From assembly GCA_964418835.1 (NCBI GenBank), contig CAYQNJ010000009.1, positions 1 through 54,278 of the forward strand: 54,278 nt of DNA. The letters run 5' to 3'. Source of the DNA: UBA9076 sp964418835 (GTDB lineage Bacteria; Bacillota_I; Bacilli_A; Erysipelotrichales; Erysipelotrichaceae). Positions within the stretch are counted from its first letter, which is position 1; every line of letters starts with the position of its first letter. A program made the position numbers and the translations under genes. A model generated the notes under the pieces. The model was not told the DNA's origin. It ran no database searches and saw only the letters and a list, made by a program, of their open reading frames with translations. This document shows positions 16,893-25,845 of this stretch, one piece after another.

Positions 16893-18641
16893 CTATTTAA
16901 TAGAATCTAATGCATCATCTATTATTGAATTATATGTATCTAACACATCAATATTATTATTAGCTACATCATATTTAATCTTTATAACCTTTTCAAAAAT
17001 ACCAGTACCATTAATCAAACTTACAGGTATCTTTTTAGCAACCACCCTCTTACATGCTTCATTCAAATAAGAAATAACTTTTAACATCTTATATTGTTTG
17101 TAAATAGGCACATAAGTATCTTCAGGATGGAAAGAGTTTTGTTGTAAGAAACCAACTCTAACTACCCTTGCTATTTCTAAAGAAAGCTTTTGATCTTCAG
17201 GTAACACATCACTACCAATCAATTTAACAATTTCCATTAAGTTGTTTTCTTCATGTAATATAGAAACCATCTCTTCTCTTAAAGTTAAAAAATCTCTAGC
17301 AACTTCTTTATCATAATATCTTGTTAAATCATCAATGTATTCACTATAACTTAGGTTCCAATTAACTGCTGGATAGTGTCTTGTATAAGCAAGAGACTTA
17401 TCTAGAGCCCAGAAACTTCTAATAAATCTTTTTGTGTTTTGAGTAACTGGTTCAGAGAAATCTCCGCCTTGAGGAGATACTGCACCAATTATAGTAAGAG
17501 AACCGCTACTATCACTTAATGTATCAACATAACCAGCTCTTTCATAGAATTGAGCTAGTCTACTAGGTAAATAAGCAGGATATCCTTCTTCTGCAGGCAT
17601 TTCTTCTAGTCTACCAGAAATTTCTCTTAAAGCTTCTGCCCAACGAGAAGTAGAATCAGCCATAATAGCTACATGGTATCCCATGTCTCTATAATACTCA
17701 GCCAATGTACAACCAGTATAAATACTAGCCTCTCTTGCAGCAACTGGCATATTAGAAGTATTTGCAATCAAACATGTTCTATCTAGTAATGGTTTATTTG
17801 ATTTAGGATCAATTAACTCACTAAATTCTTCAAGAACTTGAGTCATTTCATTACCACGTTCACCACAACCAACATAGATAATAATATCCGCATCACACCA
17901 CTTAGCGATTTGATGTTGTAACATTGTTTTACCAGCGCCAAAACCTCCAGGAATTGCTGCACTACCACCTTTTGCAATAGGAAACATTGTATCTAACACT
18001 CTTTGACCAGTAATTAAAGGAATAGAAATAGGCTTTCTACTTTTAACTGGTCTAGGATTTCTAATAGGCCATTTTTGTGCAAGTTTTAGTTCATGAGTAA
18101 TATCATTTTTATCTTTTACAATAACTAAAGTATCTTCAATAGTATACTCACCATCATTAACTACACTAATAACTTCACCATTAATATCATAAGGAACCAA
18201 TGATCTATGTTCAATAAGTTGAGTCTCTTGAGTAGTCGCAAAAATTTGACCTTCTTTAACTAAATCTCCAACTTTCACTTTTAAACTTACATCCCATTTC
18301 TTTTTATTATCTAATGGTTCAATACTTTTTCCCGCATTAATAAATGGGCCTTGTATTTTTTCAATTTCTTTTAATGGTCTTTCAATACCATCAAATATAT
18401 TCTTTAATATTCCAGGACCTAAAGTAACACTTAATAAACTCTTAGAACCTACTACAGGTTCATTAGGTTTTAAGCCAGTAGTTGATTCATATACTTGTAT
18501 AGTAGTTAATTTATCATTAACTGAAATAACTTCACCTAACAATTGTTTTTCTCCTACATAAACCATTTCAAGCATACTAAAACTATCTGTATTCTTTACA
18601 GTTACAACTGGACCATTAATTGAATAGATAACATCTTTCAT
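16893..18641 (-). CDS. atpA: V/A-type ATPase subunit A (catalytic)
   Basis: The catalytic subunit that hydrolyses or makes ATP. Starting at ATG 18641, which follows GAGAGG, it has 582 residues; the ATG at 18656 overlaps that site. The Walker A loop is GGFGAGKT (residues 232-239), followed by VGCGERGNEMTQVL, MADSTSRWAEALREISGRL and YPAYLPSRLA. The A-type non-homologous insertion is present at about 115-190. This separates it clearly from F-type beta subunits. Confidence 0.97.
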   Translation of the reverse strand: MKDVIYSINGPVVTVKNTDSFSMLEMVYVGEKQLLGEVISVNDKLTTIQVYESTTGLKPNEPVVGSKSLLSVTLGPGILKNIFDGIERPLKEIEKIQGPFINAGKSIEPLDNKKKWDVSLKVKVGDLVKEGQIFATTQETQLIEHRSLVPYDINGEVISVVNDGEYTIEDTLVIVKDKNDITHELKLAQKWPIRNPRPVKSRKPISIPLITGQRVLDTMFPIAKGGSAAIPGGFGAGKTMLQHQIAKWCDADIIIYVGCGERGNEMTQVLEEFSELIDPKSNKPLLDRTCLIANTSNMPVAAREASIYTGCTLAEYYRDMGYHVAIMADSTSRWAEALREISGRLEEMPAEEGYPAYLPSRLAQFYERAGYVDTLSDSSGSLTIIGAVSPQGGDFSEPVTQNTKRFIRSFWALDKSLAYTRHYPAVNWNLSYSEYIDDLTRYYDKEVARDFLTLREEMVSILHEENNLMEIVKLIGSDVLPEDQKLSLEIARVVRVGFLQQNSFHPEDTYVPIYKQYKMLKVISYLNEACKRVVAKKIPVSLINGTGIFEKVIKIKYDVANNNIDVLDTYNSIIDDALDSIK

Positions 18642-18645
18642 ATAA

Positions 18646-19233
18646 TTACCTCTCAAATGTAAATCCAGAATTATTCTGGAACCATATCTTTTGTTCTTTT
18701 AATTTTGAATCTAAACTTAGATCATATTCAAACCCATTTTTTTCATCTACAAGTAGAAAACCACCAATATTAAAATGTTCGAATTTAAAATTAATATTTA
18801 AATTTAATTCTTTTAGTATTTCTTTAAATAATGCTTCATCTTCTTTTCTTATCACAAAATAAGAAGAATCATTCATATCTAATCCTTTGATTTTCTTAGT
18901 TAAATAATCCTTGTAATCATGTGTTACTACAAAATCTTTTAATCTATTAACTACTTCATCAAATAAATCATCAACCATTTCACTTCTTTTATTTAAAAGA
19001 CTTTTCTTTGTTTGAAGTTTAGCTTGAGAAGCTTCTGTAGCAGTATATAATCTTAGGTCATTTATTTCTTTTTCAAAATATGTATCAATTTCTTTATCAA
19101 GACCAGCTTTAAAAATCTTCACTTGGTCTTCATGAGAATATTCAACTTCACTTTTTATTTGTTCTTCAACTAAAGATTCTTGTTCTTTAATATCTTTAAC
19201 AATCTTTTCAAAAGCAGTTTTTCTAGCTTCCAT
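18646..19233 (-). CDS. atpE: V/A-type ATPase subunit E (peripheral stalk)
   Basis: A 195-residue peripheral-stalk subunit. The first 100 residues form a charged helix meant to coil with subunit G/H, and the C-terminal globular part (about 100-190; NINFKFEHFNIGGFLLVDEK) binds the head. Sequence conservation in this family is low, so the call also rests on position between subunits F and A. Confidence 0.85.
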   Translation of the reverse strand: MEARKTAFEKIVKDIKEQESLVEEQIKSEVEYSHEDQVKIFKAGLDKEIDTYFEKEINDLRLYTATEASQAKLQTKKSLLNKRSEMVDDLFDEVVNRLKDFVVTHDYKDYLTKKIKGLDMNDSSYFVIRKEDEALFKEILKELNLNINFKFEHFNIGGFLLVDEKNGFEYDLSLDSKLKEQKIWFQNNSGFTFER

Positions 19234-19242
19234 TTTTACCTC

Positions 19243-19551
19243 CTATAGCTTAATACCAATCGCTTCACTAATGTATTTATCGATAACTTCACCAATCTCT
19301 ACAGAACCATGACGATCGGGTATCTCAACCAGTAAGGGTTTAGATAAATTTAATTTATAATTAGAAACAATATCAAAAATTGAATTTATTACTTTAGTAG
19401 TCATTAAAATAATAGCTACATCGGGATCTTTTATCTGTTTTTCAAGTTCTTCTAAAATTTCATCTTTTTCATGAAGAACAACACCCTCAATACCTGCAAG
19501 TCTTAAACCCATTTGAGTATCTATATTGTCACTAATACAAAATACTTTCAT
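19243..19551 (-). CDS. atpF: V/A-type ATPase subunit F
   Basis: A 102-residue rotor subunit with a Rossmann-like fold that attaches to subunit D. The start KVFCISDNIDTQMGLRLAGI is a family landmark (residues 2-21), and VAIILMTTKVINSI near 50 follows. Nine-base gaps separate it from its neighbours. Confidence 0.93.
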   Translation of the reverse strand: MKVFCISDNIDTQMGLRLAGIEGVVLHEKDEILEELEKQIKDPDVAIILMTTKVINSIFDIVSNYKLNLSKPLLVEIPDRHGSVEIGEVIDKYISEAIGIKL

Positions 19552-19560
19552 ATAATCTCC

Positions 19561-20007
19561 CTATAGATTGTTAATGATTAAAATTGAAATCAATAAACCA
19601 TAAATAGCAACACCTTCACCTAAGGCAACGAAAATGATTGCTTTACCAAAGTTTTCAGAGTTTTCTGAAATAGCTCCAATAGCAGCTGGAGCAGCAGCAG
19701 CAACAGCAATACCAGCACCAAGTGCAGAAAAACCTGTAGCAAGTGCAGCCGCAATAAATCCCATACCTTGTGCATTAGTTCCTGTAATTAAATCAGCACC
19801 TGCTGCAGCTTCTTGAGCTAATACAGCCATGTTGTTAAATTGAGCAACTATTGCTACTAAGAATACACCTACGAAAATACAAATTTGAGCAAATAATCTA
19901 GACTTAGCGTTTTTAGAATTAACTCCTTTGTTAAACAAGAACCATAATGGTCCTATTACCAAGATTACAGCAACCATTGGCATAATAATTTCTAACATTG
20001 ATAACAT
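19561..20007 (-). CDS. atpK: V/A-type ATPase subunit K (membrane rotor proteolipid)
   Basis: A 148-residue proteolipid that forms the ion-carrying ring. Four hydrophobic helices lie at about 8-25, 39-57, 80-104 and 121-146. Only the second hairpin is canonical: Gly/Ala-rich helix three and the ion-binding glutamate E131 in VALGEGVAIYG. The first hairpin lacks an equivalent carboxylate and has little similarity to the second. The usual Na+-type PGTQ text of Enterococcus NtpK is not present, so the coupling ion is uncertain. GGGAGG precedes the ATG. Confidence 0.93.
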   Translation of the reverse strand: MLSMLEIIMPMVAVILVIGPLWFLFNKGVNSKNAKSRLFAQICIFVGVFLVAIVAQFNNMAVLAQEAAAGADLITGTNAQGMGFIAAALATGFSALGAGIAVAAAAPAAIGAISENSENFGKAIIFVALGEGVAIYGLLISILIINNL

Positions 20008-20019
20008 TGAATATCCTCC

Positions 20020-21837
20020 CTAATCTTCATATGTAAGAATTTCATATTTTTTACCGCCACCTTTATAGTAGCGAGAAAACATTTCATAATATTCCAAACG
20101 TAATGTTTGAATACCTACAATTAATCCTTCAAGTGCCATTACAAATATATTTCCAATAATTAACACTACAGGACCAGCATTACCTGTCATTTCTACTAAA
20201 GTCATTACAACTAACATCATACCCGCATGGCTTAATATAAAGCCCCCTACTCTTAAATAAGACAATGAGTTAGTCACAAAGCTTAACATAATTTCAAACA
20301 CTTCAAAAAATGTTTCTAGAACGAAGTTTCCCCAACCTCCATGAGGTTTTGGACTCTTTTTTTCCATAATCTTTTCTAATGGCTCTTTAAAGAAGAACAG
20401 TAGTATAGGTAATCCAACAAATGGTATTAGGAATACTGGTGTCATTAGATTTATTTGATACATAGTATTTGCGACTATAGCCGCAATAACATAAGAGTAA
20501 AATACAAATCCAGCAATTCCATTTTGAGAAAACAACGCTTCTCCATAATTTTTATTCTTTAAGTTAATAAATATATTAAATGAAATTGTAATTAATATTA
20601 ATACAGCACCTATTGCAACAGCTCCAATTAGTAATACCATCGTACTTGATGAAGCCATTACTTCAAATAGTTTTTCTCTAACATTAAATAAGCTTTGATG
20701 AACTGGATTTAATATATGTTCATTTCCAAATACTGAACCAAACAAGAATCCAAATATCATTGATGTGATACCTATTCTACTTACAACACCCATTAATCTA
20801 TTTCCAGACTTTTTATACATGAATGTTCCAAGTACAAATAAAACTAATCCTTGCCCTAAGTCTCCAAACATTAGACCAAATAATAAACAATATGTAATAC
20901 CTACAAATACAGTTGGATCTATTTCATGGTATCCAGGAATACTATACATATCCACAAACATTTCAAATGGTTTAAAGAACCAATTGTTTTTAAGTAATGT
21001 TGGTGGTGTTGCACGTTTTACTTCACTAGGATCTTTTACCCTAAAATCTACTGGTAAATCCTTAAAATAACTTTTATATTCTTCTAATTTATCATTTGGT
21101 ACAAATCCACAAATTACATGTTTGTTATCCATAATTAATACATATTGATGTAATTTAAATAACTCATCATTTAAACTACAGAATGAATATATATCCTTAA
21201 GTTTATCTTCATACTTACTTACTACATGTTTAACATCAATATTTGGTATAGGTATTCTTTCAATAAATAAACTATCAAATATTCTATTAATCTTATTCGC
21301 ATGAGTTACACTTGTCGCATATAATATCCAATAATACTGCGAGTTTTCATGAAGCTTATCTATCAAAAATGGTTCATCTTGGTAAAGTGATAACTTTTTA
21401 TAACTTTCTATTGGTAATCTACCAAAGTTATACTGTGTAAAATAAGCTTGATGAATATTTTCATATCCATATTCATTTAGTTTTTGTAATGCAACATGAT
21501 CATCTTGAGTTAAATAAGAGGAATCTGATACAACAGCTAGACTTACTTGTTCATCCATTTCTGCAATAAAATCTTTTATTTCTTGTTCACTATACTCATT
21601 AGTTGTATTTTCTCCATGTAAATTAATACCGATGTGATGACCAATATTTTTTAAAGAAACTAAATAGTCTGCATATACATTTTCGTCAGATATCAATTGA
21701 CCACCATTTTCTTCAGTAATAATATTTACTGCAGGTTCAGGATGGAATAAATTAGATTTAACACTTGCTAAAAGCATTTCATCTAAATGTGAAGCATCTG
21801 TATTAGCAGCTACAAATTTCATTTTTACTATTGCCAC
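20020..21837 (-). CDS. atpI: V/A-type ATPase subunit I (membrane stator, a-like)
   Basis: A 605-residue stator subunit. The N-terminal half (to about 310) is soluble and contacts the peripheral stalks; the C-terminal half has about seven to eight membrane helices. The ion half-channel region is expected in the helices around FVTNSLSYLRVGGFILSHAG (about 525-544), which carries the conserved arginine, and LEGLIVGIQTLRLEYYEMFSR near 578. The order of domains and the length fit the family (about 600-660). Confidence 0.95.
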   Translation of the reverse strand: MAIVKMKFVAANTDASHLDEMLLASVKSNLFHPEPAVNIITEENGGQLISDENVYADYLVSLKNIGHHIGINLHGENTTNEYSEQEIKDFIAEMDEQVSLAVVSDSSYLTQDDHVALQKLNEYGYENIHQAYFTQYNFGRLPIESYKKLSLYQDEPFLIDKLHENSQYYWILYATSVTHANKINRIFDSLFIERIPIPNIDVKHVVSKYEDKLKDIYSFCSLNDELFKLHQYVLIMDNKHVICGFVPNDKLEEYKSYFKDLPVDFRVKDPSEVKRATPPTLLKNNWFFKPFEMFVDMYSIPGYHEIDPTVFVGITYCLLFGLMFGDLGQGLVLFVLGTFMYKKSGNRLMGVVSRIGITSMIFGFLFGSVFGNEHILNPVHQSLFNVREKLFEVMASSSTMVLLIGAVAIGAVLILITISFNIFINLKNKNYGEALFSQNGIAGFVFYSYVIAAIVANTMYQINLMTPVFLIPFVGLPILLFFFKEPLEKIMEKKSPKPHGGWGNFVLETFFEVFEIMLSFVTNSLSYLRVGGFILSHAGMMLVVMTLVEMTGNAGPVVLIIGNIFVMALEGLIVGIQTLRLEYYEMFSRYYKGGGKKYEILTYED

Positions 21838-21849
21838 TTAATTTCCTCC

Positions 21850-22884
21850 TTAATACACTAATAGACGACTTATTTGTTCCATTGGTACTGAATACCTTGC
21901 GCCTTCTATAATATCAATAATATTTTGTATTTCTACATTAGATACCATCATATAAGCTAATATAACAACATCTGAATTTGTTGAAAAATACATATATTTT
22001 TTACTTATTTCATAATTAATCTTCTTTACAAACTGTTCAATTCTATCAAATTTATAATCTTTTACATAATTACCATACTTCGAACTTAATAATATCTTTA
22101 GTAACTCTTCTGCATTATTACTTTCTATCAAGTCATTTAAACTCTGTTTTGAAAAATGTTGATAGATTGGAGTAATCAATGGTTTTATTTGCATAGGTGA
22201 TGCATTAAAGAATTTCTTTAAACGATATATTTTAGAAAAATTCTCTAATTCAATCTCTGTAAGAATAATATCCTTAATACTATCTAATTCCTTACCTTTA
22301 AAGTTCTTTCTAGCTAGTCTTATAATCTCTTGATAACTTAAGTATTTAAGTTCATGTTCTAATCCAATAAAGTCTATATCTTCAAGTTTATTCTTCTTAT
22401 ACTTTTCTATAATTGGATAATACATAGTGCTTTTAAGTACTTCTAATAAATCGTCAAAGTTTTTAGAAGAAACTAATTTTTCTAGATCAAATGAAATTTC
22501 CTTTGAAATAAATGTAGGTAGACTTGATATTAAAGTTGTATTATCTTGTGTCATAAAACTTCTAACAACATTTAATATCTGAGTTATTTCACTTTCAATA
22601 ATTTCAAAACGATAAAAATCATCCTTATCATCAAACTCATATCTCATTAAACTAGAAAACCTTTTAAATAAATCTGTCTTTATTAATATTTCTAGTTGTC
22701 CTCTATGTATAGCTTTTTCATTAATTCCTTCTAGAGAACGAGAAAAATAAGTATCATTTTTTAAATAGGATGCTATTTCACCAATATTCTTTTTTTGTAG
22801 TAACAATTGATAATCATTTGCAGTAAGTCTATTACCAAACATAGCTTTTGCTTTAATCATCATTGCGTTGCTTGAACTTTTCAT
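21850..22884 (-). CDS. atpC: V/A-type ATPase subunit C (rotor-ring socket)
   Basis: A 344-residue all-helical subunit (d/C family) that connects the central stalk to the proteolipid ring. Landmarks are AKAMFGNRLTANDYQLLLQ near the start and repeated helix pairs such as LKYLSYQEIIRLARKNFKG near 180. In Enterococcus and Thermus operons this gene lies between E and F; here it is second, before I. Identification rests on family features and operon position. Confidence 0.88.
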   Translation of the reverse strand: MKSSSNAMMIKAKAMFGNRLTANDYQLLLQKKNIGEIASYLKNDTYFSRSLEGINEKAIHRGQLEILIKTDLFKRFSSLMRYEFDDKDDFYRFEIIESEITQILNVVRSFMTQDNTTLISSLPTFISKEISFDLEKLVSSKNFDDLLEVLKSTMYYPIIEKYKKNKLEDIDFIGLEHELKYLSYQEIIRLARKNFKGKELDSIKDIILTEIELENFSKIYRLKKFFNASPMQIKPLITPIYQHFSKQSLNDLIESNNAEELLKILLSSKYGNYVKDYKFDRIEQFVKKINYEISKKYMYFSTNSDVVILAYMMVSNVEIQNIIDIIEGARYSVPMEQISRLLVY

Positions 22885-22888
22885 TTAA

Positions 22889-23200
22889 TTACTCCAAACA
22901 ACGGTTGACAATTTCATCAACCCAAATAGTTCTATTACTTTCAAATACTTCTTCTAACTTATGTATATGATATGCAAGATTCTCTTTATTTTCTTTATCA
23001 TCAATTATAATTTGCTGATCAAGTTCTTCTTTTGTTTGTGCAATCTTTAAATCTACATTATCCCATGCTTGTTTGCTAATTAATATTTTTTCATCAGCAA
23101 TTTGTTGTTTTAATGTATCCTTTTCTTCATGCTTTTTATTTAAACTTTCTTTAATTTGCAAATCTAATTTAATAAGTTCTAATATTTCGTTATTTTCCAT
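22889..23200 (-). CDS. Probable V/A-type ATPase subunit G/H (peripheral stalk helix)
   Basis: A 103-residue charged protein, predicted as an almost continuous helix with heptad-like Leu/Ile spacing and no membrane segment. As the first gene of the operon it occupies the place of ntpF/atpH, whose product coils with subunit E to make the peripheral stalk. The sequence itself is too poorly conserved to be certain, so the role is inference from size, shape and position. Confidence 0.65.
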   Translation of the reverse strand: MENNEILELIKLDLQIKESLNKKHEEKDTLKQQIADEKILISKQAWDNVDLKIAQTKEELDQQIIIDDKENKENLAYHIHKLEEVFESNRTIWVDEIVNRCLE

Positions 23201-23223
23201 ATTTATCCCTCATACGATATAGT

Positions 23224-23252
23224 ATTATACTCCTATGAAATCATCATTTCAA
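23224..23252 (-). promoter_or_regulatory. Promoter of the V/A-ATPase operon
   Basis: On the minus strand TTGAAA (23247-23252), a 17-base spacer and a perfect TATAAT (23224-23229) precede the first ATPase gene by about 25 bases, making this the likely single promoter of the ten-gene operon. Confidence 0.8.
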
Positions 23253-23298
23253 ATAGTTTTCTTATTAATACAATTATATATGATTTTGTGAATATTAG

Positions 23299-23329
23299 AT
23301 AATAAAAAACAAGTAATTAATTACTTGTT
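23299..23329 (-). terminator. Terminator overlapping the end of the aldo-keto reductase gene
   Basis: AACAAGTAATTAATTACTTGTT is a perfect palindrome at about 23308-23329, followed on the minus strand by a T run. The last four codons and the stop of the upstream gene lie within the hairpin. Confidence 0.8.
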
Positions 23330-24441
23330 TCAAACTCATTAGCAACATCTTCTAATAAATTTCTAATTTCTAGATGTTGAGGACATACAGATTCACACAT
23401 ACCACATTTAATACAATCTGAAGCTTTTCCATTATTTACAGTGTAAACATTATTATAATAATATGAAGAATTCCAGTCATTATGTATCTTTTTAGCATTC
23501 ATTGTTGCAAATAAATTAGGTATCAATATGTTTTGTGGACATTCAGATAAACAATACTCACATGCTGTACATTTAATCATTGATAGTGATTTATAAATAT
23601 CTACAACTTCTTTTATTGCTAGTTTTTCTGTATCATTAATTTCTTTAAAATCTTTCATATAACTTATATTATCATTCATTTGTTCTAAATTACTCATACC
23701 CGATAATACCATCATAACTCCTTCAAAACTTGCGGCAAACCTTATAGCGTAACTAGCATATGAAGCATCACCTATTTTATCAAAAACCATTTTAGCATCT
23801 TCTTGTAAGTTAGATAAAGTACCACCTTTTACAGGTTCCATAATAATCATAGGTTTATTATATTTCCTACATACTTCATAACACAATTTACTTTGTACTG
23901 ATGGATCATCATAATCTAAATAGTTAAATTGAATTTGTACTACTTCTATATCTGGGTTTTCAATTAGTATCTTTTCTAAAACATCAGCCTTATCATGAAA
24001 AGATATTCCTAAGTGTTTAAATTTACCAGCATCCCTTAGTTTTCTAGCTACATTATAAGCATTACATTTTTTAAACTTTTCATATATCTCTTCACTTTGA
24101 GCATGCATTAAATAAAAATCAAAATACTCTAAACCACACGCTTCCAATTGTTTATTAAATAAAGGAATAATTTCTTCTTCACTATCAAAGAAATGTGTTG
24201 AAAGTTTATTTGTGAAAATATACTTGTCTCTTGAATACCTTTTTACAAGAGCTTCTTTTAATGCTGGTTCACTCTTTTTTGAAACATATCCGTGTGCAGT
24301 ATCAAAATAATTAAATCCATTTTCAATAAATGTATCTACCATTTCACAAAATTGTTCATGATCAACTTCATCATTTTTCATTGGTAATCTCATACAACCA
24401 AAGCCAAAATTCTTTTTAATTCCTTCAAAATATTTATTCAT
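23317..24441 (-). CDS. Aldo/keto reductase with C-terminal 4Fe-4S domain
   Basis: A 374-residue oxidoreductase. The N-terminal 290 residues are an aldo/keto reductase barrel with NYFDTAHGY (catalytic Asp/Tyr near 44-52) and the active-site His in YFDFYLMHAQ. The C-terminal part carries two cysteine clusters, CTACEYCLSECP near 292 and CIKCGMCESVCP near 346, which bind 4Fe-4S clusters. Such fusions are common in anaerobes and probably pass electrons to a carbonyl or related substrate; the real substrate is unknown. It has its own terminator and is not in an evident operon. Confidence 0.9.
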   Translation of the reverse strand: MNKYFEGIKKNFGFGCMRLPMKNDEVDHEQFCEMVDTFIENGFNYFDTAHGYVSKKSEPALKEALVKRYSRDKYIFTNKLSTHFFDSEEEIIPLFNKQLEACGLEYFDFYLMHAQSEEIYEKFKKCNAYNVARKLRDAGKFKHLGISFHDKADVLEKILIENPDIEVVQIQFNYLDYDDPSVQSKLCYEVCRKYNKPMIIMEPVKGGTLSNLQEDAKMVFDKIGDASYASYAIRFAASFEGVMMVLSGMSNLEQMNDNISYMKDFKEINDTEKLAIKEVVDIYKSLSMIKCTACEYCLSECPQNILIPNLFATMNAKKIHNDWNSSYYYNNVYTVNNGKASDCIKCGMCESVCPQHLEIRNLLEDVANEFETSN

Positions 24442-24524
24442 AATTGCCTCCTTATTTGTATCTTAATCTAATAAGTTAAAATAAACAATTCATAATTATT
24501 CATCTACCTATAAGTATAACTAAT

Positions 24525-24551
24525 GAAAAAACCTCCATATTTTTGGAGGTT
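24525..24551 (-). terminator. Terminator of the tldD-tldE operon
   Basis: AACCTCC at 24530-24536 and GGAGGTT at 24545-24551 form a 7-bp stem; A residues at 24525-24530 give the T run on the minus strand. Confidence 0.87.
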
Positions 24552-24555
24552 AATA

Positions 24556-25845
24556 TTATGAAACTGTAATATTATTTAAAATAATTGCTTTTGGTGCAAT
24601 AGAAGATTTATATGTAAATAACTCTTTAGAGAAAAACATTTCATTTTGTATATCATAAACGTTTTCTGAAATAGCTCCACCAGTAATAAATGTTTCTTTA
24701 CCATTTTCAACTATTTTTGCTAATCTAAATTCTCCCCCAAAATCTCCAGTAGTAGGATCCATTAAAAATGATGAAAACGCTAATATTTCAATATAGTCTT
24801 CTTTCAAGTATTCATTTAATGAAACACTTCCACCTTTTACTTCAAATGTATTTGCTTTACCAACATTTTCTACATTTAAATATTGTGAATACATTGCACT
24901 TGTTCTTAAGTTTTTTACAACCCCATCTTCATACAATATATATGAATTTAATATCTTTCCTTCTTCATCTACAGGTTTTGCATTAATAGATGTATCTAAG
25001 GTTGGATTAATAGTAATTGTTAGTTTTTCTTTACTATCTTTATTAAAGAAGTTTTCATTTAGTTTAGCTTTACTAACTTGTTGGTAAATCATTGAGTCTG
25101 TAGCTTGACTTAGATAGAATGATAAAAATTCTTCTACAGCATCACCACTAATAATAACCCTTTTATTTTCTAACTTCTTATTTCTTTCAGCCTTACTTCT
25201 TCCTTGTGTTTCTATTAGTTGCTTATTAATGATATTTTCTATTAACTCTAAATCTATATTTGTAAGGTAATAACCATTAAAAATTTCTACTGGCTCTTTT
25301 CCTGTTTCACAATCAGTCACAATTTCAAATATAAATCTACTATATGGATACGACACATCGGTACCTTTAGAAGTAATTACATGTTTTTTTCCTTCAACAG
25401 AAAATATCTCACAAGAGTTTACTTTTGATTCATATTTATAATCTTTAAAAAATACATTATATATCTCTTTATAATTATCTTTTAACATTGATAAATTCTT
25501 ATATGTTTTTAATTCTTGGATATCATTTGTTTTATTGGTTGGTAAGTCATACCATTTATTCTTCACAAAACCAGCTGAGAAAACTGCATCATTTATTTTA
25601 GATTTAATTTCTTCTAAAGAATCATTAGGATTAATTACAAATAGTGAATCACCTTTATATAAAGTTTCACCTTCTTTAAAATCAACATATACATTAACAC
25701 TATATTCTGTAGTATCACATGATCTATTCATGTCTAATTTATCTTTAATAAAGAACAGTTCACTTGAACTAGATGTATTCTCATTAATTAACCATGCTGA
25801 GATTTTACTATTTTCTTCTAATAGTTTTTTTATTTTATATATCAT
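24556..25845 (-). CDS. tldE: TldE/PmbA family protein, partner of TldD
   Basis: A 429-residue TldE/PmbA family subunit. It lacks the HExxxH zinc motif, as expected for the non-catalytic partner, and retains the C-terminal beta-rich domain (ENVGKANTFEVKGG near 331 and TTGDFGGEFRLAKIVENG near 366). In Escherichia coli TldD and TldE form a heterodimer that degrades unfolded peptides and matures RiPP precursors. The start touches the tldD stop codon (TAATG), so the pair is coupled. Confidence 0.9.
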   Translation of the reverse strand: MIYKIKKLLEENSKISAWLINENTSSSSELFFIKDKLDMNRSCDTTEYSVNVYVDFKEGETLYKGDSLFVINPNDSLEEIKSKINDAVFSAGFVKNKWYDLPTNKTNDIQELKTYKNLSMLKDNYKEIYNVFFKDYKYESKVNSCEIFSVEGKKHVITSKGTDVSYPYSRFIFEIVTDCETGKEPVEIFNGYYLTNIDLELIENIINKQLIETQGRSKAERNKKLENKRVIISGDAVEEFLSFYLSQATDSMIYQQVSKAKLNENFFNKDSKEKLTITINPTLDTSINAKPVDEEGKILNSYILYEDGVVKNLRTSAMYSQYLNVENVGKANTFEVKGGSVSLNEYLKEDYIEILAFSSFLMDPTTGDFGGEFRLAKIVENGKETFITGGAISENVYDIQNEMFFSKELFTYKSSIAPKAIILNNITVS

